NCBI RefSeq assembly: GCF_022024015.1
Contig: NZ_CP091786.1
Span: forward strand, 1,364,001 to 1,428,000
Direction: 5' to 3'
Length of the DNA: 64,000 nucleotides
Source of the DNA: Prevotella sp. E9-3
Lineage (GTDB): Bacteria > Bacteroidota > Bacteroidia > Bacteroidales > Bacteroidaceae
The notes beneath the pieces are model-generated. The model saw nothing but the letters and a program-made list of their open reading frames with translations. It was not told the origin of the DNA and searched no databases. The position numbers were made by a program, and so were the translations under genes. Below, in pieces: positions 16,838-26,129 of this stretch (positions are counted from its first letter, which is position 1; the number at the start of each line of letters is the position of its first letter).

Positions 16838-17698
16838 ATGGAAATTTTTAAGAAGATTGTCGAACTTCAGAACGCATTGTTTGAGGCTCGTAAGGCCGGT
16901 AAAAAGATTGGACTAGTTCCTACTATGGGAGCACTTCATGAAGGACATGCTTCGCTGGTGCGTCGCAGTATGAAAGAGAACGACTTGACGGTTGTTTCTG
17001 TGTTCGTGAATCCAACTCAGTTCAATGATAAAAATGACCTAAAAAACTATCCCCGTACGCTGGAGGCAGACTGCAAATTGTTGGAACAGTGTGGAGCAGA
17101 CTTCGTGTTTGCACCTGAAGTGGAAGAAATGTATCCAACACCCGATACACGTTCGTTTGAGTATCCTCCTGTGTCAACAGTAATGGAGGGCGCACATCGT
17201 CCTGGACATTTTAATGGTGTTTGTCAGGTGGTTAGCCGCCTATTCTATATTGTACGGCCTGATAATGCTTATTTTGGTGAGAAAGACTGGCAGCAGATAG
17301 CAGTGATTAAGGCTATGGTTCGACACCTTCAGTTGGATGTTCAAATCGTGGAATGCCCAATTGTGCGTGATGACGACGGATTGGCTCGCTCCAGCCGTAA
17401 TACTCTGTTGGCTCCTAACGAACGTGCTATTGCACCTACCATCTATAAGGTACTTAAGGAAAGTGTTGACTATGCTAAGAAACATTCGTTGAAAGAGACT
17501 CATCAGTTCGTGGTAGAATCTATCAATGCTGTTGACGGACTAGATGTAGAGTATTTTTCAATTGTAGATGGTGATACCCTCCAGGATGTAGCCGATTGGA
17601 ATGATTCGCCTTATATAGTTGGCTGTATCACAGTTTATTGTGGAAAGACTCCTATCCGTTTGATAGACCATATTAAGTACAAGTCTTCTGGTAAATAA
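16838..17698 (+). CDS. panC: Pantothenate synthetase
   Basis: PanC joins pantoate and beta-alanine with ATP to make pantothenate, the coenzyme A precursor. The start ATG 16838 ([14 protein letters not shown], 286 residues) fits the family; 11 upstream codons are open but unlikely. Signature features: [19 protein letters not shown] (HIGH-type ATP-binding, residues about 27-45), [40 protein letters not shown] and the KMSKS-like SSRNTLLAP. The gene is followed by panD 94 bp downstream, so two pathway steps are linked. No panB lies in the window. Confidence 0.96.
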   Translation: MEIFKKIVELQNALFEARKAGKKIGLVPTMGALHEGHASLVRRSMKENDLTVVSVFVNPTQFNDKNDLKNYPRTLEADCKLLEQCGADFVFAPEVEEMYPTPDTRSFEYPPVSTVMEGAHRPGHFNGVCQVVSRLFYIVRPDNAYFGEKDWQQIAVIKAMVRHLQLDVQIVECPIVRDDDGLARSSRNTLLAPNERAIAPTIYKVLKESVDYAKKHSLKETHQFVVESINAVDGLDVEYFSIVDGDTLQDVADWNDSPYIVGCITVYCGKTPIRLIDHIKYKSSGK

Positions 17699-17792
17699 TG
17701 ATATCGGACAAGAGTCTTGTTGATAGTTCAAATTAATTAGAAAATCTTGAATTGATAATAGTATAGTGACAAGTAGTAAATCGTAATTCAAA

Positions 17793-18137
17793 ATGATGAT
17801 ACAAGTTCTGAAATCGAAATTGCACTGCGTTCAGGTGACCGAAGCAAATCTGAATTATATGGGCAGTATCACTGTTGATGAAGATTTGTTGGATGCTGCC
17901 AACATGATTGCCGGTGAGAAAGTGCAAATCGTCGATAATAATAACGGTGAACGTTTTGAAACGTATATCATTAAAGGCGAACGTGGTTCTGGATGTGTGT
18001 GCCTGAATGGTGCAGCTGCCCGTAAGGTACAAGTTGGCGACACCGTAATTATTATTTCCTATGCCTTGATGGATTTTGAAGAGGCAAAGACCTTCAAGCC
18101 TACGGTCGTGTTTCCAAAAGAGAATAAAATAGTATAG
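17793..18137 (+). CDS. panD: Aspartate 1-decarboxylase (pyruvoyl enzyme)
   Basis: PanD decarboxylates aspartate to beta-alanine for PanC. The 114-residue proenzyme cleaves itself between Gly and Ser to form the pyruvoyl cofactor; the site is visible as [11 protein letters not shown] (Gly24-Ser25 by this start). [19 protein letters not shown] and the [17 protein letters not shown] stretch are characteristic. Length is within the family's normal 110-140. Start ATG 17793 or 17796. It is downstream of panC in the same direction and ends before a long perfect inverted repeat. Confidence 0.96.
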   Translation: MMIQVLKSKLHCVQVTEANLNYMGSITVDEDLLDAANMIAGEKVQIVDNNNGERFETYIIKGERGSGCVCLNGAAARKVQVGDTVIIISYALMDFEEAKTFKPTVVFPKENKIV

Positions 18138-18232
18138 TGTTTTTCTCTATTGTCCCTTTTTAGATATTAGCTATTTAGCATCTATAGTTCTGAAAGGATA
18201 ATACACTCTTGCTGAATATAAAAAGTTTGAAT

Positions 18233-18271
18233 AACAAATGGGTAAATTCACAATGAATTTACCCATTTGTT
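18233..18271. terminator. Perfect 18-bp inverted repeat between convergent panD and the TlpA-like gene
   Basis: AACAAATGGGTAAATTCA (18233-18250), loop CAA, and its exact complement (18254-18271). It lies between two convergent genes, 95 bp after panD and 57 bp after the opposing stop codon. A/T flanks are present but no long T-run, so bidirectional termination is likely rather than proven. Confidence 0.65.
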
Positions 18272-18328
18272 ATTATTGCTTTTGCGAAGCCTTTCTATGT
18301 ATGCGTTCAATCTAAGAACGCCAGTTGT

Positions 18329-19429
18329 TTAGTTTAGCTTTTGGGAAACAAATTCAGAAAGTTTTTCACCACGAAGACCTTTAGCCAGAATCTTTCCATT
18401 TTCATCAACTACTACCATGAAAGGAATGGAATTGACCTGGAATAGTTGACCAGCCTCTGACTGCCAGCCTTTTAAGTCACTTATCTGTGGCCAAGTAATG
18501 CCCAGTTCGGCAATGGCTTTCAACCAGGCATCTTTATCGTCATCGAGTGAGATGCCTACTATGCCTAATCCTTTTTCGTGATATTTTGCGTAGAGTTCTT
18601 TCATAAAAGGCATTTCCTGACGACAGGGACCGCACCATGAAGCCCAGAAGTCCAAGACTGTTATCTTGTATTTGTTTACCTCGCTCATCACATTAAGACC
18701 TGTTCCGTCAGGTGTGGGGAGAGTGAAATCGGTAATGGTGTTACCTACAGCTGTTGTCTCGCTCTTTGCAAGTTCTTCCTCAAGCTTGACGATGGCTTGG
18801 CGCTTACGGAACGATTCAGGCATGCGACCAATCAGTTCCTTGAGTTTCTCAGGAGTGAATGTTTCATCATTGGTCGACATATTAGCGATGATGAAGTAGC
18901 CTAGTTCGTTGTCGATGTTCAATTCGGTCTGCTCAACCAACTTCTGTTGCAACTCGCTTTCCATTTTCTGCAGCTTCGTGAAGGCGGCCTGTCGGTCTTC
19001 TTCGCTAAGGCTATCTCGATACAGAATTTCTACCTGTTCTTGAGCACGTTGACCGTATTCATTACTCATTTCGGTGATTTTCTGCCAGCCATCGTTGGCT
19101 TTTGTGCCGCCTACATGATTCTTGAAAGGATCGACAGAAATGGTGACATCGATAGTGCCTTTTTCTGTAAAGAACATTACCGAGGTTCCTTGCTTCAGTC
19201 CAACAATCAGTGCCAGTTGCACTGAGTCTGCAGGGCCGCTGAAGGTAAAATGCTCGTTCTTCACCAAAATGGTGTCGCACGGAGTCATACTCTCTATGTC
19301 GGTAGTAATGATAATGGTATCGCCGTCGGCAAAGCCTTCAGCGGTACCATTAATCTTATAACCGTCTTGCTGACAGGCTGTAAAAAACAGCGCTGTTGCA
19401 GCAGTTAGGATAAGGGAACGTATTTTCAT
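18329..19429 (-). CDS. TlpA-like thioredoxin-fold lipoprotein (DUF4369 + AhpC/TSA-type)
   Basis: A 366-residue periplasmic thiol-disulfide protein. Signal peptide with lipobox-like FFTAC (residues about 15-19), then a DUF4369-type beta domain (about 25-115), a helical linker and a C-terminal thioredoxin domain with WASWCGPCRQEMPF (active-site Cys pair, CGPC) and the cis-Pro loop in NSIPFMVVVDENG. Such proteins reduce or resolve disulfides in the cell envelope of Bacteroidota; the partner is unknown. Stop is 57 bp from the inverted repeat; the gene starts 3 bp downstream of the prs stop, so it is probably in a prs operon. Confidence 0.88.
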   Translation of the reverse strand: MKIRSLILTAATALFFTACQQDGYKINGTAEGFADGDTIIITTDIESMTPCDTILVKNEHFTFSGPADSVQLALIVGLKQGTSVMFFTEKGTIDVTISVDPFKNHVGGTKANDGWQKITEMSNEYGQRAQEQVEILYRDSLSEEDRQAAFTKLQKMESELQQKLVEQTELNIDNELGYFIIANMSTNDETFTPEKLKELIGRMPESFRKRQAIVKLEEELAKSETTAVGNTITDFTLPTPDGTGLNVMSEVNKYKITVLDFWASWCGPCRQEMPFMKELYAKYHEKGLGIVGISLDDDKDAWLKAIAELGITWPQISDLKGWQSEAGQLFQVNSIPFMVVVDENGKILAKGLRGEKLSEFVSQKLN

Positions 19430-19432
19430 TGT

Positions 19433-20371
19433 TTATACGATATACTGATCACTGATACTCTCATTCTCGATGACACGGCGAATTGTCTCAGCAAACATGT
19501 CTGCTACTGAAATCTGCTTCACCTTGGCGCAACGCTGAGTGTATGGGATGGAATCGGTGAATACAATCTCCTCAAGAGCTGAATTCTGAACACGCTCGCT
19601 AGCAGGGCCACTCATAACACAATGGCTGGCACATGCACGAACGCTTTTGGCTCCGGAAGCCATCATCAGGTCGGCTGCTTTTGTGATGGTACCTGCGGTA
19701 TCGACCATATCATCGATAATCACAACATTCTTGCCTTCAACATCACCGATAATTTGCATAGTGGCTACCACATTGGCACGGGCACGTGTTTTGTTGCAAA
19801 GCACTAACGGACAACCTAAATACTTGGCGTAAGTATTGGCACGCTTGGAACCACCTACATCAGGTGATGCGATTACCAACTCATCGAGCTTCAAGCTCTG
19901 TAAATAAGGCAGAAGTACGCCTGAAGCGTACAGATGATCTACAGGAACATTGAAGAAACCCTGAATCTGGTCGGCATGGAGATCCATAGTAATCACTCGG
20001 TTTACACCGGCAACACTCAGCAGATCGGCTACCAACTTTGCTCCGATTGACACACGGGGCTTGTCTTTACGGTCTTGACGAGCCCATCCGAAGTAAGGAA
20101 TGACGGCGTTGATGGTTCGAGCAGAAGCACGCTTGGCTGCATCAATCATCAAGAGCAGTTCCATCAAGTTGTCGGAATTGGGAAAGGTACTCTGTACAAG
20201 GAATACATCGCGTCCGCGAATTGATTCCTCATAGCTTACGGCAAACTCTCCATCAGAGAATTTAGTCATAACCATTTTGCCGAGTGGGCAACCCAAACTT
20301 TGGCAGATTTTCTCTGCCAGATACCTCGTGGCAGTGCCCGAGAAGACCATGTAAGAGTTTTGTGTACTCAT
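19433..20371 (-). CDS. prs: Ribose-phosphate pyrophosphokinase
   Basis: Prs makes PRPP from ribose-5-phosphate and ATP, feeding purine, pyrimidine, NAD, histidine and tryptophan synthesis. 312 residues, standard length. Visible: the flexible-loop region YFGWARQDRKDKPRVSIGAK, metal and ribose-5-phosphate sites DLHADQIQGFF, and the PRPP-binding loop VVIIDDMVDTAGTITKAAD. The N-terminal MSTQNSYMVFSGTATRYLA fits the class I enzyme. Start ATG 20371. A ThiE-like gene lies 38 bp upstream, the TlpA-like gene 3 bp downstream, all on the minus strand. Confidence 0.97.
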   Translation of the reverse strand: MSTQNSYMVFSGTATRYLAEKICQSLGCPLGKMVMTKFSDGEFAVSYEESIRGRDVFLVQSTFPNSDNLMELLLMIDAAKRASARTINAVIPYFGWARQDRKDKPRVSIGAKLVADLLSVAGVNRVITMDLHADQIQGFFNVPVDHLYASGVLLPYLQSLKLDELVIASPDVGGSKRANTYAKYLGCPLVLCNKTRARANVVATMQIIGDVEGKNVVIIDDMVDTAGTITKAADLMMASGAKSVRACASHCVMSGPASERVQNSALEEIVFTDSIPYTQRCAKVKQISVADMFAETIRRVIENESISDQYIV

Positions 20372-20409
20372 AATTTATGTTAGGTGTTCAAAAACTATTG
20401 CTTCAGGCT

Positions 20410-21018
20410 TTACGAAACGGCTTTCTGGAGTTTGTGGAAATGATCAATGATGTCATTGAAATCCTGACCGTGATGAATGCTGAAACGGTTCCACAGGTCT
20501 CCACATATTACTACTCCGCCAAATCCTAATTCGCGACACAGACGAATGTTGTCCAGATTGATGCCTCCCATCGCGTAGACTTTCTTATCAATAAGTCCCC
20601 GACGCGATGCCTCCTTCAAAGTCTCGTAGCTCAGCGTCTGCTTGTCGTCGGCGTTACTCTGACTATCAAATATGGTCTTAAGAAAAACGTATTTTGATTC
20701 TTTCTTGGCATTGCTTAGTTCTTCAATAGAATGACATGTGCGACTTACGTTACCCTTATAGCCAATAGGCAGACTGTCGTTGGCGTCATTTAAGTGAATG
20801 CCTCGCAAACCATACTCTTCACGAAGGTAGAAATGATCGTGAACAGTTATCATTTTGTAATAATCGTCGGGTAGGAGGGTGAGTAACCTTTCTGAATAGA
20901 TGGGCTCTGAACCGGGTTTGAATAAGTGCAGGTTCTCCATACCTTCTTCAAAAAGGGTAGTAAGAATTTTGTCTTCTTCCACGAAAAACGTGGCTTTGGT
21001 CATGATGATAAGTTTCAT
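20410..21018 (-). CDS. Thiamine-phosphate-synthase-like (ThiE/TenI fold) protein
   Basis: A 202-residue TIM-barrel protein of the ThiE/TenI superfamily. I start at ATG 21018 (MKLIIMTKATFFVEED); the 17 codons upstream overlap a TAACTTTG promoter-like element at 21050-21043. RGIHLND corresponds to the family's G-(V/I)-H-L-G strand, SRTCHSIEEL to the S-x-H-pyrophosphate loop region, and the end GGINLDNIRLCRELGFGGVVICG to the GGI...phosphate-binding part. The GPxFxTxxK motif of true ThiE is not seen; instead the strand reads KYVFLKTIFDSQS. So it is family-related but may have another function. No thi genes are adjacent. Confidence 0.72.
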   Translation of the reverse strand: MKLIIMTKATFFVEEDKILTTLFEEGMENLHLFKPGSEPIYSERLLTLLPDDYYKMITVHDHFYLREEYGLRGIHLNDANDSLPIGYKGNVSRTCHSIEELSNAKKESKYVFLKTIFDSQSNADDKQTLSYETLKEASRRGLIDKKVYAMGGINLDNIRLCRELGFGGVVICGDLWNRFSIHHGQDFNDIIDHFHKLQKAVS

Positions 21019-21128
21019 CTTCTCTTTAACTCTTTCGTTTTGCAAAGTTACGCAAACTTTTTGAGACAACCCACTGTTTTATGGAAAAATTAGATAAACA
21101 TACATTTTTTTTATATCGAAATGCAATA

Positions 21129-21165
21129 ATAAAAAAGTTCATCCCCCGATTCACATCGAGGGATG
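21129..21165 (-). terminator. Intrinsic terminator downstream of galE
   Basis: On the minus strand CATCCCTCGAT, loop GTGA, ATCGGGGGATG, then AACTTTTTTATT. This is an 11-bp stem with one mismatch and a T-run, 67 bp after the galE stop. Confidence 0.8.
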
Positions 21166-21231
21166 ACACAACACAAACACAAAATAAAAACACAGTCATT
21201 AACGACTGGTAAATATCGTTATAGTAGAGTA

Positions 21232-22272
21232 TTACTGAATGCCGTCTTCACGCAACTTCTGCTGCCAGCGCCAAGCAGTTTTCAGTACCTCTTCTGTAGG
21301 AGTCTCAGCTTTCCATCCTAATACTTTATTGGCCTTGTCAACATTGCCCCATACCTTCTCGATATCGCCTTCTCGACGGGGAGCATAGGTCCAATTCAGT
21401 TTCACACCTGTTGCCTTCTCAAAGCCTTCAACAACTTCAAGTGTTGACAAGCCCTTGCCGGTACCAATGTTGAATACTTCAACTGCATCGGTGTTAGGAT
21501 TGTCCAAAACACGTTCCATTGCTTTAACATGAGCTTTAGCAAGATCTACCACATAGATATAGTCGCGGATGCAGGTGCCGTCTGGAGTACCATAGTCATT
21601 ACCGAAAATCTTTAACTGTGGACGAATGCCGATAGCTGTCTGAGTGACAAAAGGAATGAGGTTCATGGGCACACCGTTGGGCAGTTCGCCAATCAGTGCA
21701 GAGGGGTGTGCACCAATCGGATTGAAGTAACGCAGAATAACGCTCTTGATGGGCGCACCGCTATGAATGAAGTCTTGGATAATCTCTTCGTTCACTTGCT
21801 TGGTGTTTCCGTAGGGTGAAAGGGCTTTCTGAATAGGTGCGTTCTCAGTGACAGGCAGGTTCTCTTCTGAAGGCTGACCATAAACTGTGCAGCTTGAAGA
21901 GAAGATAATTCCTTTAACATTGTATTTAGGCATCAGCTCAAGCAAGTTGATGAGCGATGTCAGGTTGTTACGGTAGTACATCAGAGGCTTCTCAACACTT
22001 TCGCCAACTGCCTTAGAGGCTGCGAAATGGATGATACCTTCAATTTTTGGATACTTCTTAAAAATTCCTTCCAATGCTTCCATGTCGCAGCAGTCCACCT
22101 TCTCGAAGGCAGGACGTTTTCCGGTGATTTTCTCAATACCATCAACTACGTTAGCGTTAGAATTTGAAAGATTGTCGATTATTACTACCTCATAGCCTGC
22201 TTCCTGCAGTTCGACAGTAGTGTGGCTTCCAATAAAACCGGTGCCACCTGTAACCAAAATTGTCTGTTTCAT
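21232..22272 (-). CDS. galE: UDP-glucose 4-epimerase
   Basis: GalE interconverts UDP-glucose and UDP-galactose through an NAD-bound 4-keto intermediate. Rossmann glycine motif TGGTGFIGSHTTVELQ at residues 8-23; catalytic SSSCTVYG and YGNTK (Tyr-x-x-x-Lys); NPIGAHPSALIGE and the C-terminal GREGDIEKVW-like REGDIEKVWGN. 346 residues, normal size for the hexose-specific enzyme. Start ATG 22272; a TACCTTTG -7 element is on the minus strand at 22307-22300. It appears to be a single-gene unit with the terminator at 21129-21165. Confidence 0.95.
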   Translation of the reverse strand: MKQTILVTGGTGFIGSHTTVELQEAGYEVVIIDNLSNSNANVVDGIEKITGKRPAFEKVDCCDMEALEGIFKKYPKIEGIIHFAASKAVGESVEKPLMYYRNNLTSLINLLELMPKYNVKGIIFSSSCTVYGQPSEENLPVTENAPIQKALSPYGNTKQVNEEIIQDFIHSGAPIKSVILRYFNPIGAHPSALIGELPNGVPMNLIPFVTQTAIGIRPQLKIFGNDYGTPDGTCIRDYIYVVDLAKAHVKAMERVLDNPNTDAVEVFNIGTGKGLSTLEVVEGFEKATGVKLNWTYAPRREGDIEKVWGNVDKANKVLGWKAETPTEEVLKTAWRWQQKLREDGIQ

Positions 22273-22381
22273 TTATTTTTGTAATTTAAGAACTTTCTGC
22301 AAAGGTAGGTAAAATATGCGAGAGCACTCACAGATTAACACATATTAATACATAGTGCCGATTACGCTTTCCTCTCTTGTT

Positions 22382-23437
22382 TTAGTATTTAAGTTTCATG
22401 AATACGGGATAGTGGTCGGAATAGCTCAAATCCTCTTTATGATAGCTCAAACCACTTAACGACTCGTCGTGGAAAATATAGTCTATGCGTATCTTTTTGT
22501 TTCCACGCATGGTGTACATGAATCCTTTTCCGCATTCCTTGAATCCGTCAACCAGATTCCCTTTCATTGTGTTGTACACATACGAATAGGGCACATCGTT
22601 GAAGTCACCACAGACAATTACTGGGTAGGGACTACTTTGAATTTCCTTAGCCACTATGTTTGCCTGAATGGCACGATTCACCATTCCAAGGGTGTAGTTA
22701 TCGAAAAATGCGCGTACCAAAGCATTCTCTTCAATGGGATTACCGGCTATCTCTCGTTTGGCTGCTCTGTGCAGTGTGCTGTTGATGCCAGTAGTCTCAA
22801 GGTGTACGTTGAAAACACGAATTGTCTTTCCCAGTACATTCACATCTGCCCACATGGCACTATTGTTTGTTTTGTTGTTAAAGTCAATACATTTCGAATC
22901 AACGATAGGATAACGGCTGAAGATAATCATGTCATCTTTGCCTTTTGCCACGTTTCCAAAGAATTTCTTGTAATTCTCCGTATTGTCTTTGTTGCCACTG
23001 TGGGTCATGTATTCCTGAATGCAGAGGATGCTCACGTTCTGACGTTTCATGGCCGAAAGAATATCTTCAGCCTTAAAACCTGTCAACTCCCGTCCGAAAA
23101 GGGCTACGTTGTAGGTAGAAACCGTAAAACTCTCAGGCTCGTCTTCATCGTTCCAGAAACCAAACTGAAACAGTGTTCCGATGAAAGGAATGCAGCACAA
23201 TAGCGTGATTGACGGAATTACTACCCAATGCCATCTTCTTCTGATAATCCAAAAAAGTAATGTTATGAAGTTGGCAATAATAAGTAAGGGTAATGCGTAC
23301 ACAATGAGAGCCATAGCAGTTTCGTGTACAGGATTTGCATTTCCACCAAAAAGTCCAATTATCGTAAAAATGGAAATCAGCAGTGTGATAACCAATAGCA
23401 TGAACGAGAAGTATTTGTATATGCCCAACTTAGCCAT
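22382..23437 (-). CDS. Membrane-anchored endonuclease/exonuclease/phosphatase (EEP) family protein
   Basis: Two or three hydrophobic helices fill residues about 10-95, followed by an EEP-fold domain. Family motifs: CIQEYMTHSG (catalytic Glu), FNVHLETTGINS, CGDFNDVPYSYVYN (Asp/Asn pair) and the terminal SDHYPVFMKL (His). EEP proteins cut nucleic acids or phosphodiesters of lipids; a domain outside the membrane argues for an envelope phosphodiesterase, but the substrate is unknown. 351 residues, start ATG 23437. It is 5 bp downstream of the hybrid kinase gene, so it is likely co-transcribed with it. Confidence 0.85.
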   Translation of the reverse strand: MAKLGIYKYFSFMLLVITLLISIFTIIGLFGGNANPVHETAMALIVYALPLLIIANFITLLFWIIRRRWHWVVIPSITLLCCIPFIGTLFQFGFWNDEDEPESFTVSTYNVALFGRELTGFKAEDILSAMKRQNVSILCIQEYMTHSGNKDNTENYKKFFGNVAKGKDDMIIFSRYPIVDSKCIDFNNKTNNSAMWADVNVLGKTIRVFNVHLETTGINSTLHRAAKREIAGNPIEENALVRAFFDNYTLGMVNRAIQANIVAKEIQSSPYPVIVCGDFNDVPYSYVYNTMKGNLVDGFKECGKGFMYTMRGNKKIRIDYIFHDESLSGLSYHKEDLSYSDHYPVFMKLKY

Positions 23438-23442
23438 AAACC

Positions 23443-24696
23443 TTATTCTCCAATGAATTTCTTGATAATTTCAATAAGGTCTTCTACTCGGAAAGGTTTG
23501 GCCATGAATGCATCGCATCCTGCTTCTTTAGCTTCACGTATGTTCTCTTCGAAAGCGTAGGCACTCAATGCAATAATCGGGGTGTCATGATCCACCTCTT
23601 TTATAATACGCGTAGCATCGAGTCCGTCCATTTCTGGCATACGAATATCCATTAGGATAAGGTCAGGGCGCTCGTCTTCGTTCATGGTAACGGCTTCTAT
23701 GCCATTATGAGCACGCAAAAGTCTGTAACGTTTCTGGAGAACGATGCGTACCAGTTCAAAGTTACTCTCTTCGTCTTCTGCCACCAACACGGTCTTCATG
23801 TTCGACTCGTCAATATTACTATCTACACGGATTGTACGAACATTCGTTGAAGTACGATTGCTGGTCGCTATACCGCCGAATGTTCCATGGAATGGCATTT
23901 CGAAAACAAAGGTGGCTCCTTTGCCTAATTCTGACTCAACTGAGATATGTCCACCCATCTTTTCGACGATAATCTTACATAGTGCCAGTCCTAAGCCATA
24001 GCCTTTCTGTTGATCAGCATCTTTTGAGGCATAGACGTCAAAAATATGGTCAATGAATTTGGGATCAATACCGGAACCTGTATCTGATACGAAGAACTCA
24101 ATATTCTGCCCCTCGTCCTTCATGCGGTATCCGTATGTTATTTCGCCCTTCGGCGTATGCTTTAATGCGTTTGATATGAGATTCGAGAATACCTGTGTCA
24201 GTCGATTTTCATCAGTGGTCATTACTACTGGCATCCCCGGCTTGTTAATATTCAATTTTACTGTCTCAGGACAACGGAATTTGAACAGCTGCTTAATGCT
24301 GTTCATCAAGGTGTTAAGGTCTGTTGGAGCTTTCTTGATAACGATTTCTCCCGACTCCACACGACTTAAGTCTAGAATCTCATTTACAAGACTCATTAAT
24401 CGTGTGTTATTGCTCTCAATGATTTCCATATATCCCATACGGTCTTCAGGAGAGTCTGTTTCAACCATGATGCGTGAGAATCCCTCAATGGCATTTAGGG
24501 GAGTTCGAATTTCGTGAGACATGTTTGCGAGGAAAAGAGACTTCATCTGGCTTTCTTTAATAGCCTTTGCAGCCTTTTCCTCGTATTCTTTTAGTTTCTT
24601 GTTGGCTTGTTCCAAACGATTATTTACCTCTGCCAATTGGTGAGTAGCATCGGCTAACTTTTGGAGCAATATTTCCTTTTCGTCTTGATTCATCAT
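23443..24696 (-). CDS. Cytoplasmic hybrid sensor histidine kinase with receiver domain
   Basis: A 417-residue soluble signalling protein with no membrane segment. Order: coiled coil (residues about 3-45), HisKA with LFLANMSHEIRTPLNAIEGF (phospho-His near 62), HATPase with DTGSGIDPKFIDHIFD and KGYGLGLALCKIIVEKMGG, a linker near 280-295 and a receiver domain with LILMDIRMPEMDG (phospho-Asp) and FMAKPFR (Lys). No DNA-binding output, so it must pass phosphate on or act as a protein-protein switch. Start codon ATG 24696 or 24693; a TTG just before is less likely. A TAACTTTG element lies on the minus strand at 24748-24741. Confidence 0.9.
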   Translation of the reverse strand: MMNQDEKEILLQKLADATHQLAEVNNRLEQANKKLKEYEEKAAKAIKESQMKSLFLANMSHEIRTPLNAIEGFSRIMVETDSPEDRMGYMEIIESNNTRLMSLVNEILDLSRVESGEIVIKKAPTDLNTLMNSIKQLFKFRCPETVKLNINKPGMPVVMTTDENRLTQVFSNLISNALKHTPKGEITYGYRMKDEGQNIEFFVSDTGSGIDPKFIDHIFDVYASKDADQQKGYGLGLALCKIIVEKMGGHISVESELGKGATFVFEMPFHGTFGGIATSNRTSTNVRTIRVDSNIDESNMKTVLVAEDEESNFELVRIVLQKRYRLLRAHNGIEAVTMNEDERPDLILMDIRMPEMDGLDATRIIKEVDHDTPIIALSAYAFEENIREAKEAGCDAFMAKPFRVEDLIEIIKKFIGE

Positions 24697-24894
24697 CAAT
24701 TATTCGTAATCCTAGTATTACTTCACTGAAATTTCGGCACCAAAGTTACATGTTTTTTCTTAAATGTGTGTCGATTTTTCGTGAAAATGTATCGATTTTA
24801 CGTTATTTTTATTCTAAAACATGTATTTTTACTCGAAATGCTTCAAAAATGATGATTTTATATTAAAAAATATTGTTATTACATCGGAAGACTT

Positions 24895-26085
24895 TTAGCC
24901 TCTCTTTGCTTTTTCCCATGCGCCACTTGTGCTGTGAGTTCTCAAGTATTTGATTCCTCTAAATACATTGATGTTCATAAATAGGAAATAGTAAGGTACG
25001 TACAGCAATTTCTGTTTTTTACCTTTTATTGTAAATAAATATCCGGCAAAAGCGGCTAAATAAAAGGCTACCTGCAATATCCATACCCATGTATAGATGG
25101 TTCCTGCCTTCATGAATACCAGTAGTACGTTCAGTGGAATCAGTGCCATTAGGGCAAAGGGAGTGATGCTCCATCGTAATACACGGTGTGATACAAAGAA
25201 GAAACTTACTTTGGGATATTTGAATGGATTCATCAAATCTTTGAGCCACCAGATGCTTTGCAGTCCGCCAGCTGCAATACGGCGTTTACGCTTGGATTCT
25301 TCTTCCATGTTGGCCGATCCGTATTCCATTGCGTATGCTTCGCTGGTGTAAGCTATCTTGTATCCCTTTTTCAGGATGAGCATCGATATCATGAAATCGT
25401 CCAGTAAGGCATTACTTGGGGCTTCCTCGTAAACGCTCATGCGCACGGCAAACAGTTCGCCGGCTGCTCCCATGGCTGAGTATAACTCGTTGTCCCAGCG
25501 TTTTAGTGTACTCTCGTATTTCCAGTATAATCCTTCGCCTTCTGATGCAGTCTGACCTTCATGACGGGCACGCACTCTTTTCTCGCCACTCACGCATCCT
25601 ACATCTTCTCTCATGAATTGTCGTACAATTTCTTTGATGCATTGTGTATTGAGCATCGTATTTGCATCTGTGAACACCACAAACTCGGCTTTGTTCTCTT
25701 TGAGTCCGTGCTGCATGGCTGCAGCCTTTCCTCTGCGCTCTGGCGAGAACACCAGTTTTATCTCATCGCCGTATTCGCTGAGCAATTCATTGGAATGATC
25801 ATTACTGCCATCTGTTACCCACATCACGCAGAACTTCTCTTTCGGATAGTCTATCTGACGGATGTTCTCCATCTTCTCATGGATGATGTCTTCTTCATTG
25901 TACGCACATATCATCAGTGTTACGTCTGGCCACTGTGTCTGATCCGAAGGTAATTCTACTATAGTAGTTTTCTTTCCGAACAATCGCTTCAGTTTCAGAA
26001 TTATCCACAACAATAGTCCATAGCCTAAATAGGTGTAGAATACAAGTGCTATGCAAACCCAAAAGATGATTTTAAGTGTAATCAT
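24895..26085 (-). CDS. Family 2 glycosyltransferase, membrane-bound
   Basis: 396 residues with an N-terminal helix (IIFWVCIALVFYTYLGYGLL), a GT2 domain (about 50-290) and three to four C-terminal helices. Visible motifs: VTLMICAYNEEDIIHEKM, DGSNDHS, FTDANTML (D-x-D-type metal site) and LLDDFMISMLIL (acceptor-site ED/DD), then a basic KRKRRIAAGGLQSIWW in place of Q-x-x-R-W. This layout fits processive or lipid-linked GT2 enzymes such as those making surface polysaccharides. Substrate unknown. Start ATG 26085. It lies 44 bp downstream of the rnfA gene's stop, same strand, but with unrelated function. Confidence 0.85.
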   Translation of the reverse strand: MITLKIIFWVCIALVFYTYLGYGLLLWIILKLKRLFGKKTTIVELPSDQTQWPDVTLMICAYNEEDIIHEKMENIRQIDYPKEKFCVMWVTDGSNDHSNELLSEYGDEIKLVFSPERRGKAAAMQHGLKENKAEFVVFTDANTMLNTQCIKEIVRQFMREDVGCVSGEKRVRARHEGQTASEGEGLYWKYESTLKRWDNELYSAMGAAGELFAVRMSVYEEAPSNALLDDFMISMLILKKGYKIAYTSEAYAMEYGSANMEEESKRKRRIAAGGLQSIWWLKDLMNPFKYPKVSFFFVSHRVLRWSITPFALMALIPLNVLLVFMKAGTIYTWVWILQVAFYLAAFAGYLFTIKGKKQKLLYVPYYFLFMNINVFRGIKYLRTHSTSGAWEKAKRG

Positions 26086-26129
26086 AAGCCAAATGTTAAG
26101 TTAGAAAGTTAATAATTATGGTTTTTGTT

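Noticed and set aside
22469..23203. 244-codon plus-strand frame opposite the EEP gene
   Set aside because: Mirror of a well supported gene; no recognisable domain.
24766..24850. TCGATTTTNCGT words upstream of the hybrid kinase
   Set aside because: Only two similar copies at about 21 bp, in AT-rich DNA; too weak to call a repeat array.
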